The notes beneath the pieces were generated by a model. It did not search any database. It was not told where the DNA came from and saw only the letters and a program-made list of their open reading frames with translations. A DNA stretch of 64,000 nt from Elysia chlorotica (lineage: Eukaryota; Mollusca; Gastropoda; Plakobranchidae), in assembly GCA_003991915.1 (NCBI GenBank), contig RQTK01000096.1, positions 1 to 64,000 on the forward strand, read 5' to 3'. Made by a program: the position numbers and the translations under genes. This document shows, piece after piece, positions 56,301 through 64,000 of the stretch. The stretch's first letter is position 1. Each line of letters opens with the position of its first letter.

Positions 56301-58422
56301 ATCAAAACATGAACATAAAATTCAAGTGTCATTTAAAGGGGTGTTTAAAGCAAAGGTGACATACAGATTTTAAAAAGTCTATTGTAATTCAAATAGCTTG
56401 TTTTACCTTTGGTCCTTTCTTCTTAGATGCAGGGGTTTTTGGTGCAATGCTACTTGTAGGTGTGTCCTGAGACCCAATGCTGTCAAAGGAGGTATTAGCA
56501 TCTTTGCAAGGCGTGGAAGCGATCTCAGTCCCAGAGAGGAAGGAACTTTCATTGAGTGAGACCTCAAGAGTTTCATTTGCAATTGCGTTTTCCTTGAGTG
56601 GAGTTAGCGATCTCAGTCCCAGAGAGGAAGGAACTTTCATTGAGTGAAACCTCAAGAGTTTCATTTGCAATTGCGTTTTCCTTGAGTGGAGTTATGGATA
56701 TATCTGTGCCAGAAACTAACAAGCTTCCATTGGCAGACTCATTCATCTGGGCTTCAGATTCATCAATGGTTTTCTCCTCCGAGGCACATGGGCTCTCCCT
56801 GCCTATACCATCATCTTCCTGTGGAGGTTTAGTATCTTTCTTTTCCTCATTATTTTGGATTGATAATGATTGAATTATCTGTTTCCTTGCTTTTGCTGTT
56901 GTTTTTCCCATCATTTTTGTCAATATCATTGGTGGATGAAATTTCTTGGGTGCCTTTGGGACGTTTACAGACAAAGCGTTCCATAAGGCAACACTTTCCA
57001 CTGCCTGTTTTGCTCGATCCAGAATCTGCCTCTGAACTGGAACTGACTTCATGATCATTGATTATTGGCTCTGACGGTAATGAATTTTTTACAAGTTTGG
57101 ACTGCTTTGACTTTGAGGGAGAATTTGGAGGATCAGAAACGATAGTTAACGGTTGGCTCAATTTCGCAGTCTTGTTTGGGGAATCAGAAGCTGAGCTTGA
57201 ATTCTTCCTCTTCTTTGCCTTAGTTGGTTCTTTTGTGTTCACTTTTGGAGAAGCTTTGAAAAAACTTAAAGTTGCTGAAAGAAGGAAAATGAGGAAATGT
57301 ATCAGTTATGCAGTAAAACTTCATTGTGTACAATAATTGATGCCTAATGGATATTTTTGTCAGCGAAGTGAAGCCAAGAGTGGGAATTTGCATTCTTATC
57401 CTTTTCTTTCACTACATTTACTTGTACAGACACAAAAACAAAGATCCAGATATCTTCAACCGTATTTATGTTCTTGCTGATAGTATGCTGGGGAGGAGAG
57501 AGTATACATCACATGTCTTAGACAAGCCTGGACAAAGAACAAAGGCCTTGATTTAATGGCAGCTGTTTTTTCATCAGCATAATTTGCAATCTTTCTAAGA
57601 ACATAAAGTAGGACCTTAATTTTCTCATTGGTTCTTGTTTTATCTCATTATGGGTTCAATCAATACAGATGACTACTTAAATCAACCCTTTAACATGCTT
57701 CCGTTTAAGTAACTTTAACTGAGGTTGGATGGAAAGAAATTATTATTGAACTGAACACAATTTCAAACAACTTACAGGGTAAAGTATATTTCAATTTTTT
57801 TTTTCATCTGACAAATTTATTTCGTTTAGCTCAGTTTCATGCCTTGTTTGATCAAGGTCGCTGAAACTGGTCTTCAGGGCTTTTTATTTGAAAATTATTT
57901 ATATTTGACAATGAACGTTTTGCATGCATTTGAGGTACACAGCGACACTAGCTGATTAAGGATTTATGCATCACCTAAAAAGTTGATGTATAATCATTTC
58001 AAAAGCAGAGCAGAAAATAACACCAGAGTTAACTTAATTAGTTTGGGGAAAAAAAACCTGCGTGTCAGGTTTCTACTCCTGAAGGCAATTTTTGAAGTAC
58101 ATTCTAAAATCAGATCAAATAATGTAACTGCTTAACAAATGTACTTTAAAAAACTTTTTTTTACTTCTACATAATAAATTTAAAATTCAATTGAAAGTCT
58201 TGTAAAATTCATTCCATTGTAACTTTGGAAAGCATGCAACAGTTTTATAATATTTACCTGTTTGAAAAATAAATTATAAGTCTTCCGAGACATAGTAAAA
58301 GATAATCCAAGGACTAACACTAAAAGTTTTAATTATGCTTTTACTTTTACAGTGAAAATATAGTTACCTTGCTTCAGCCTTTTTGTGGGTGGCAAATTTT
58401 CACTACTTTGACTTGAATCCAT
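46128..58422 (-). CDS. CHAF1A: Chromatin assembly factor 1 subunit A (CAF-1 p150), 14 coding exons, gene-level entry
   Basis: CAF-1 binds PCNA at replication forks and deposits new H3-H4; this is its large subunit. Order of features: PIP-like N-terminus (RLKQATLSFFKASPK, exons 1-2); Ser/Asn/Glu-rich linker; a highly charged KER coiled coil (exons 3-5); a second PIP-like site KQAFQSFFIKP (exon 6) at the position of the known KAEITRFFQKP-type box; QFVPFQLKKDMHLAP (exon 7); KLLQFHTDHRPPYYGTW (exon 9); the acidic ED domain FDYEVDSDDEWEEEEPGESL (exon 10); MVPHGYLSEDEG (exon 11); and a C-terminal winged-helix-like region with LVHGNVRGIKHLI and CWYVHDAIL (exon 14). All junctions except those within exon 2 are GT-AG and phase-consistent. 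Exon 2 has two frame breaks (89 extra nt in all); resolving them gives about 1,117 residues, somewhat longer than vertebrate p150. Confidence 0.95.
47326..47397. other. Low-quality mosaic N segment and T tract
   Basis: Scattered N among T and A, followed by a T run, 20 bp upstream of the exon 14 acceptor region. It looks like an unresolved homopolymer; the exon itself is unaffected. Confidence 0.95.
48377..48521 (-). CDS. CHAF1A: CHAF1A exon 13
   Basis: Encodes GVVISPSVPIPTSLFGTPEQ and DPEEPTTPDKAGTTPSQRGA, a Pro/Thr-rich linker, then VKKAVPDE. Donor G|GTGAGT, phase 1. Confidence 0.88.
49099..49266 (-). CDS. CHAF1A: CHAF1A exon 12
   Basis: Encodes ITPEKLKLQQLAKAKAWEEE, then PLIAVGCFFEHSPSSLMAGD and VRLLYEFR. 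It matches the KLKAKEW-x-L-x-P-x-x-IG segment. Donor AGG|GTAAGT. Confidence 0.93.
49993..50109 (-). CDS. CHAF1A: CHAF1A exon 11
   Basis: Encodes an acidic stretch, then DGWMVPHGYLSEDEGCNEDD. The VPHGYLSxDEG motif is conserved from yeast to human. The acceptor TTCTTTTTAAAAG is unusual in lacking a pyrimidine at -3; the donor is GAG|GTTGGT. Confidence 0.93.
50769..50846 (-). CDS. CHAF1A: CHAF1A exon 10 (acidic ED domain)
   Basis: Encodes DMFDYEVDSDDEWEEEEPGE then SLSCSD, the almost invariant histone-binding acidic segment of p150. Acceptor TGCTCTCAG, donor GAT|GTAAGG. Confidence 0.97.
51274..51445 (-). CDS. CHAF1A: CHAF1A exon 9
   Basis: Encodes NPEPAEDVEVVHDPEALKKV and KLLQFHTDHRPPYYGTWRKA, ending RNPWKKDE. 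The LLQFxxxHRPxYxGTW run is a CAF-1 p150 signature. Donor GAG|GTTTGT. Confidence 0.95.
51887..51963 (-). CDS. CHAF1A: CHAF1A exon 8
   Basis: Encodes MSMKTYLNELKNSQAKPHRT then GRILR. Acceptor TGTGTTCTCAG, donor AC|GTATGT, phase 2. It is less conserved than its neighbours but fits by phase. Confidence 0.85.
52634..52768 (-). CDS. CHAF1A: CHAF1A exon 7
   Basis: Encodes ITKPNQGQFVPFQLKKDMHL and APATRRDALSGDAKLSFDEA, matching the F-x-PFxIKxxMxLAPxxR segment of the family. Donor ACC|GTGAGT. Confidence 0.93.
54197..54274 (-). CDS. CHAF1A: CHAF1A exon 6 (PCNA-binding motif)
   Basis: Encodes KKKAEMAKQAFQSFFIKPKE then NVEKPV. The K-Q-A-F-Q-S-F-F-x-K-P run has the hydrophobic and double-Phe spacing of a PIP box, in the place where vertebrate p150 has its PIP site after the KER domain. 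Donor GTG|GTAAGT. Confidence 0.93.
54571..54652 (-). CDS. CHAF1A: CHAF1A exon 5 (end of KER region)
   Basis: Encodes AKLEEKRQKEEEKRQKEEDK and then RKEEEEK. Acceptor TTTCTTTTGCAG, donor AAA|GTTAGC. Phase 2 to 0. Confidence 0.9.
55233..55384 (-). CDS. CHAF1A: CHAF1A exon 4 (KER region)
   Basis: Encodes EAKEKEKQLQQEKLQKEKEE and onward to EEKKKKQAAIE. Acceptor CAACTCTTACAG, donor A|GTAAGA, phase 2. Confidence 0.93.
55624..55761 (-). CDS. CHAF1A: CHAF1A exon 3 (KER region start)
   Basis: Forty-six codons, phase 0 to 0: VNLAKRAEKEAQKQKLKEEK and onward to KVKKEKK. Acceptor GACTTTTTTCAG, donor AAG|GTAAGT. It is the first part of the Lys/Glu/Arg-rich coiled coil that binds DNA in CAF-1. Confidence 0.93.
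56407..57274 (-). CDS. CHAF1A: CHAF1A exon 2, with two frame breaks as read
   Basis: Acceptor TTCCTTCTTTCAG, donor AAG|GTAAAA. It starts A-TLSFFKASPKVNTKEP, completing a PIP-like sequence, and continues Ser/Asn/Lys/Glu-rich. From 57274 to about 56860 one frame is open, then TAA at 56852-56850. The next frame carries NEEKKDTKPPQEDDGIGR through the first copy of an 88-bp tandem duplication. The third frame carries the second copy and then STPCKDANTSFDSIGSQD to KKKGPK at the donor. The first break is one extra base at an A4 run near 56857. The second is the duplication (56518-56605 and 56606-56693), which may be removed as an intron. It is called coding because composition and exit phase are right on both sides. 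Confidence 0.8.
56518..56693 (-). repeat. 88-bp exonic tandem duplication in CHAF1A
   Basis: Copies 56518-56605 and 56606-56693 differ at one position (G/A at 56561 against 56649). Both encode the same peptide in different frames, because 88 is not a multiple of three. Each holds one GAG|GT word, so the 56650-56563 segment begins GT and ends AG. The copy junction forms CTAAC (56607-56603). Confidence 0.97.
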
Positions 58423-58440
58423 GACCGCTGTTGAATATCT
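58368..58440 (-). CDS. CHAF1A: CHAF1A exon 1 of the coding region (ATG at 58422)
   Basis: Encodes MDSSQSSENLPPTKRLKQ, donor G|GTAACT, phase 1. Just upstream is a strong acceptor TTTTGCTTTTGCAG at 58441, so at least one non-coding exon lies further 5' and the promoter is not at the ATG. No earlier in-frame ATG is present in the exon. Confidence 0.88.
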
Positions 58441-60410
58441 GCAAAAGCAAAATAAAGTCCACAGAGTAAAAACATAGTCAATAAAGCTATACATAAACAT
58501 GTGTTATAATTTGGGAATATTTATGGGATGATAATTATTAAAATGTAAGTGGAATAATTATCAGGATAAATTATAATTCAATAACCAGGATTACAAAAAA
58601 ATTGACATTTTTACATCACATGAATGGTGAATAGTTTCTAACTTTGAAAAAAAACAAGCCATGGTAAAGAGTGCTCACAAGAAAATCATCCACTGCTTAA
58701 CAAAAATGGTCATGTTGCATTCCCAAGTAGACCTAAACTCCACTACAATATATTATAAAAGCTTCTTGAAATCCAACACTCATTAAAAACTTCCCCAATC
58801 AGTTTTATAGAATTACGATATTCTATAGTGTTAACATCACTTTTATTCAACTAAGGAATCCTACCTATGAACATTTTAGAAGTTGGATTATCCAAGTATT
58901 ATCTTTAGCAACTAGATAAAGATTTCGTGAAATCAAATTTTGTCCAGCTTAACCCCCCCCCCCACACACACACACACACAATGTACTGTAGAGTACAGTC
59001 AAACAGGCTAGTGCTCTTTCCTCAGCCCCTCCCTTACTAAATAATTCAGGTATCATCAGTAATATATAACTGTCATATACATGGCTGGAAAACATAAAAT
59101 CCTGCAAATCTTGTGAAATTTCAGTGATTAGGCTAATATTGTTACTTTGTATTTTACAAGCAAAGCCATTTAACAGTGTCTCATATATATGAACGAATTT
59201 ATTCAAGGAGAAATTAAATCAGGATTAATGAAGGCTGGAATATCTGCCCCAACTGTGTTCAGTCTGGAGTTAAGTTGAGTCCGGTTTCATAACCCTGGTC
59301 CTGCCGGGCGCCTACTTGAAGACCAACTGAGCGCTGGGCGCCGTCAGTTTGCTGTCCGACCCAGGTTCAGTGGGACGCCCACTATTAGTGGGTAACTTGA
59401 GGAAAACCTCCAGACGTCATTTTTTCACAGTAAACCTCAACATTTCTATGCTAAAAATATCAACCAATGAAAAGGTGAGATTTTTCCAGTTTTGCTGTTC
59501 AATCAGTCTTATGAGCAGGCTATGAAGTATGGTGAAGCAAACAGGTGGACCACCGTCACCATGAGGTGTGAAGTCTTGTTTTTTGCTATGTTTGCATATA
59601 ATATTGCAACATTATTATTCAATGTTACTGACCAGTGGGGGGTATCTGTGTGTATCGGTACTGCTACATTGTTTGAATGGTGAGTCTTTGAGCTATTTTA
59701 TGATTTGAGAAGACCGTCCTTTGTCGCGCTAAGGGAGCAGGAGAGATAGAAACTATTTGCAGTTTCTGATCACACATCAGAGAGAGTGAAGATTGGCATC
59801 TACTCTCTCACATTTGATGAATCAGCGGAATGGGGTACATATCATATGGCAGCTCCTCGATGTGATATGAACAATTTAAGGGCAAGGTCGGGTATATAAC
59901 ATGACATCTACTGACACTGTCTCTCTCTCTGATATGACCAATTGGCTTCAGGATCTATAGAGTAAAAGGATCTACTTTCTTTCAGCTAACCAATCAGCAT
60001 TTTGAATTTGATGTGTTGGACTATAGACTTAACTCATTTATTGATCCCTGGAACCATACAAACACTCACCTAGTGTCCAATCCAAATAAACTTCCAATTT
60101 ATTCTTTCTAATAAAACTTTAAAAGCAAACTTACGCGGTGATGTAAAGCAAACGTAAAATGAATTTTAAAAATTAATTACCTTTCATATAAATTAAACGC
60201 ACATTTAGAAACGTTTTGTGCTTTTAGAAAATATGAGGTTTTCATTCTTTATATAGATCTATATGGAACAGACTGCTCTTATAAAATGATTTCACACTTT
60301 CACTCAAACACCTCAAGAGGCACTGCAGACTTGGCAGACACAATCCATTCACACTCTGCCGTAGCCAGCCACGTACTCAGATAACATTTTCAGCTGATCT
60401 CACATGCCCT
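58441..60410. other. CHAF1A 5' intron / upstream region
   Basis: AT-rich, with a C run and (CA)n at 58950-58981 and a GC-rich block at 59262-59425. Minus-strand donor-like sites at 60063-60070 (CTAG|GTGAGT) and 60129-60134 (CGC|GTAAGT) could close a non-coding first exon, but I cannot choose between them. Confidence 0.4.
59262..59425. repeat. GC-rich repeat-like block
   Basis: It starts with GGAGTTAAGTTGAGT, resembling the terminal motif of SINE family 1 in reverse, then becomes GC-rich with short inverted repeats (GGCGCC words; CCCACTATTAGTGGG). It is probably a relic of a mobile element of a family not otherwise seen here. Confidence 0.45.
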
Positions 60411-60419
60411 ACTTGAGCT

Positions 60420-60840
60420 AATAAGATCTAGATCTAGATCTAACTTGTTCCTCAATAAGTCCATAATTCATTTTTTTTTATTGATGTAGAAATCTAGTGC
60501 CTAGATATAGAATCTATATCTAATCTAGATTTCTACATTAGATGATTAGTTCTATAGAATAATAATTATAGATTCATTACTTCAATAACACATTGTATCA
60601 TGAGTGATGAGAGAAAATGTGTTCATTCTAGTGTCCTAGATTCTAGATATTACTTTTTCTAGATCTAGAATCTAGATCTAGTTTGTAAATTTTAGATCTA
60701 TAATCTACTGCCAAATTAAAGTAACTTACATAGATCTAGAATCTAGTTACAGTAGTCCTTTATAGACAGTTTCCTCGTTTAGGTGTGACAGACGTAAGTC
60801 TAGAATCTAGATTCTAGATCTAATGTCTAGATCGTGGTCT
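60420..60840. repeat. CTAGAT-rich palindromic block
   Basis: AGATCTAG, TCTAGATCTAG and CTAGAATCTAG words recur more than a dozen times over 420 bp. One perfect 14-bp inverted repeat (60484-60497 with 60525-60538) has further complementary sequence in its loop. Confidence 0.75.
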
Positions 60841-61199
60841 ATCAAAGTCGTGACATTTTCTCCCTGGAAAAATAATGAAGACACACACAAATTAAATTTT
60901 AATGATGCATGTGTAGAACAAGAGAGGCCAATAATAGCATTATTAAAAAAAAATAGGGCCTAGAACTAGAAGAATGATTCCTTTATAGTTGGCGCCAATG
61001 TAGAGGGTGCCAAAACAAGCAGTCTCGCATAATTTTCCTTTCCTCCCCACCCACAAAGCACTTCCTGTGGCCAAAAATAATTTCTTGTGTTTACCCAAAA
61101 GGAAGAAAGGAGTTTTAACCACACACAAAAAATCACTTTTCTTGTTTTTATACGTCATATGTGCAATATTATTTTGTTTTTATTGCACGAGTCAAGATG

Positions 61200-61273
61200 C
61201 TATTCTTTTTTTTTTCCATTATCTGTCTTTTCTCTCTCTCTCTCTATCCATAAATGTCACTATGCTCTCTCTT

Positions 61274-61309
<36 letters not shown>

Positions 61310-61315
61310 TCTTTC
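61200..61315. repeat. (TC)n simple repeat
   Basis: CT-rich tract in two blocks, upstream of CHAF1A. Confidence 0.9.
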
Positions 61316-61412
61316 TCTTTCCCCATCTCTTCTTCCCAATTGTATCCTTCCTGTCTCACTGTCCCTCTAGTAATGTTGTCAATTCGCCTCTTCGTAGTGT
61401 CTTTCCGAAATG

Positions 61413-61477
61413 AATGTTAAAATTCTGGTGATTCAGATATTCAATACTTATATCTGAATCACCAGAATTTGAACATT
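61413..61477. ncRNA. Near-perfect hairpin (28-bp stem, 9-nt loop), function unknown
   Basis: Arms 61413-61440 and 61450-61477 are reverse complements with a single mismatch; the loop is TCAATACTT. Length and isolation resemble a small-RNA precursor, but the near-perfect pairing also fits a collapsed palindromic element. The strand cannot be decided from structure. Confidence 0.35.
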
Positions 61478-63645
61478 AAATCGTTTACTATTTAGGTGAC
61501 ACTAAACATGTACCAACATCCCACTTTGACACCATGAAGTGTGTTGTGATATTGAAAAAAAATAAACAAAGAAAAGAAAAAAGAGACGATGCAAAAATGT
61601 AGACCTGCAATAAAGATCATTCAACTCATCATGAATCCATAACAGACGTTATGTAAGGAAGTGTCGTGTGGCTCTGATTGCAATGATGATGACCAACATG
61701 ATGGTGATGACGATGATGATAATGATGACGCTGATTATAATGAGGAGGATGATGATGATATTAATGATCATGATCAATGTGAAAATAGTGGCAATGATGA
61801 CGAGGACGGTTGTATACTGTTACTTGGTCCTATTACCGTCACGTCTTCTCTCGTTTCTTCCTCATAAAGCACGTAGTATGTACTGCCTGTTGTGGTTTAG
61901 GGAAACCGCCGCAATGCGATCAGACAAATTATGCAATAGAACCTGCTTCCTTCTAAGGCTTCTAGTCACAAGGCATGTGTATATATTTTCTGTTAGCAAT
62001 TATTTTGGCCATTAAGTCATTCTTCTTTAATACAAGCAGGTCGTATTATAATTATGTATCATTCAGATTGACTTATTTTGAATGTTAAAGTAAGTGTTAT
62101 TGGTGCTTTTATTTATTGTTTGAAGACCAACATGCGTTGGGTTTGGTTTTGCTGTTGTTGTTGTTGTTGTTGTTGTTACTTGTTTTGTTGTTGTTTTTCG
62201 CTTTGTTTTTGTTTGTAGACGCTTTGTAATCAAATGTAAACGATATAATACAATTTTGCCATGTAACCCTCTTAAAAATGGATTTTTTTAAATGCATACT
62301 TTGGTATTCCAAATGCACACCAGCGATCACAGTTATTTATTTTGGCATGGTTTATTTGCGTATAGACATGTTTATAAGTGGTCTTATCAACTATATTTGT
62401 TTCTTTTTGTTCACACAACATCTTCACAGCTTCGACTCGATACTGATTGGGGGTAAAAAAAAATTTTTTTAAATGAGGGTACATTACGCCGACAACACGT
62501 CATGGAGCAAATGTAGTCCTTTGCTTTTGTTGTTGTTTGTTGTTGGGTTTTTTTTTTCTTGTTTGGGTGTGTTGTTGTTGTTGAGTTTGTTGCTTTTGTT
62601 TTGTTTTTTAAGATATAAATTCCCAGCTCATTTCGAATGGGTGACGATCACTTCAAATAGATTAAATCAATCATGAAAATTGAGAGCATACAGCACCATT
62701 TTAAAATAGATAATATTGAATATTGTATTGAATTTTAATAATAGCGGCTGTGAACATCATTCTTGTGTATCTTGGCGTGGTTTGAACATTTGAGTTTCAT
62801 GTTCAACAACGACAGCAATCCATCGTTTGAAAAGATTAACGATAAGATATCCCCAAAGTAAACATAATAATTATTATTAGAACCGTGTTTACACTTTAAC
62901 TGGAAGTTGGTAGCAGTACATCATGGAAAGGGAGAGAAAAAAAAATACACGTAGACGTATAATAACGGCTGGTGAGAGTACTTGCTCTTACTCTTAGTCA
63001 CCATGACAGGTTTGAAGCAATGTGGTTTAAACAACTGAATGTCAACACATGAACGATTGTTTTCACTGTCGGTTATTTCGGGGTGATTCCCAGAAAGTCT
63101 CAAAAATGCCCTGTACTTCATCTATATAAAAGTATCAAGACTCATGACCTGCACATTACAAAACTACTCTCAATCAAATATCTCCCAAAATCTAATACGT
63201 GTAACGCATAGATAATATAACTCATGAGCCAGATGTTTAGTTGTTGTTTTTAAACTTGATATTCCATTCATAATTTTTTCACATACCTATTTTCCCAATT
63301 TTAACAGCATATGCATCGAGGGCCCATTACGCTACTAAAATACTTGTACGTGCTGTAGGAAGCTCATTAGTCTGCTTTTGCATGACTGATTCCATAATTA
63401 CGACAGTAGGCCTGCGTGAAACTGACTTGTGAATATCGAGCCTGCTGTGCATAGATTATACTTTTAAGAATAAAGTTCCCTGTTTGCTTTTAGGAAAAAA
63501 AATGACACGTTATTTTGATCGAAACAAAAAAAAAAACGCTTCCCAAAAAGGATGGTGGAGAGCGACAATGTTGAAACCAACAACAAAATTAACATTAACG
63601 GCGCTGACAATAACAAAATCGTAAACAACATCAACGTGAAGATAC

Positions 63646-63679
<34 letters not shown>

Positions 63680-64000
63680 ATTACATACATAAATTTAATC
63701 AAAAATTAGATTGAACTAGAGTTGACAATTGCAATAAAGCAGAGCAGGTATGGAATATAAAAGATAGGCGATTCATTTTTCGGTGGAACAGAATTAAAGC
63801 TACATGAATAGCAATCTATGAAACGACAATAACCACCATTTTACACATCAATGATATTATTTAATGTGACACTATTCATATTTATACTCTGCACATTAAG
63901 CTGAATTCATGTCTCGGAAGACAACACATTTCATAATTATTATTATTTATTTTCATATTCATGCCCTTCATGCCCGCTGAATACTGAATGGTCTTTAACG
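61478..64000. other. Intergenic DNA, no gene recognised
   Basis: Contains a GATGAT-rich patch (61683-61800), TTGTTG patches (62150-62215, 62520-62605) and a (CA)n tract at 63652-63680. Open frames here are short and low complexity. Confidence 0.6.

Larger units (their letters stand above)
47306..58367. other. CHAF1A introns
   Basis: Thirteen introns of about 240 nt to 1.4 kb, apart from the proposed 88-nt one. They hold poly-C tracts at 56135-56151 and 56187-56203, a G run at 52847-52859, T-rich patches (50440-50500) and no recognised mobile element. The absence of SINEs in 12 kb contrasts with the alpha-arrestin gene. Confidence 0.7.

Noticed and set aside
56860..57242. Intron with donor TTT|GTCTGT and acceptor GGAAACAG to explain the first CHAF1A exon 2 frame break
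   Set aside because: The phase fits, but the segment reads as coding (KGTQEISSTNDIDKND) and lacks any pyrimidine tract; a single-base error is simpler.

Overview
The window is AT-rich animal genomic DNA: split genes with GT-AG introns, dense microsatellites, tRNA-derived SINEs, an old LINE fragment and assembly gaps inside simple repeats. The proteins, the telomere-type TTAGGG motif, the SINE load and the many CTAGAT-rich stretches fit a mollusc, probably a heterobranch gastropod. That placement is inference; I cannot name the species. Bacterial features (operons, CRISPR, insertion sequences) are absent.

Two protein genes can be assembled, both on the minus strand. (1) An alpha-arrestin (arrestin domain-containing protein, ARRDC/TXNIP family) covers about 0.85-37 kb. 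Eight coding exons (31522 down to 1468) join in consistent phase into a 389-residue protein, with a likely non-coding first exon at 36930-37000. Its largest intron, 16.4 kb, holds a dead LINE fragment, a GC-rich repeat-like block and long microsatellites. (2) CHAF1A, the large (p150) subunit of chromatin assembly factor 1, has fourteen coding exons from 58422 down to 46128. It encodes about 1,117 residues if two frame breaks in exon 2 are resolved.

Layout: 1-850 SINE tail and intergenic DNA; 850-37000 alpha-arrestin gene; 37000-43200 intergenic DNA rich in SINEs, an inverted repeat pair and AG/CT tracts; 43200-46127 AT-rich DNA, partly CHAF1A 3' UTR; 46128-58440 CHAF1A; 58440-64000 CHAF1A upstream/5' intron, a CTAGAT-rich block, a near-perfect hairpin and simple repeats. 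The two genes have no evident functional link. The first acts in receptor and cargo trafficking; the second deposits H3-H4 on newly replicated DNA.

The most interesting observations are: (a) an 87/88-identical tandem duplication inside CHAF1A exon 2 that breaks the frame but creates an exact 88-nt GT...AG segment whose removal restores it, with a CTAAC at the duplication junction, so a candidate newborn intron; (b) a 49-bp minisatellite carrying TTAGGG units that ends exactly at an alpha-arrestin exon and tandemly repeats that exon's 3' splice site; (c) three Q-x-S-I-x-x-F-A motifs in the CHAF1A C-terminus; (d) a possible uORF overlapping the alpha-arrestin start; and (e) an isolated 28-bp hairpin at 61413-61477.
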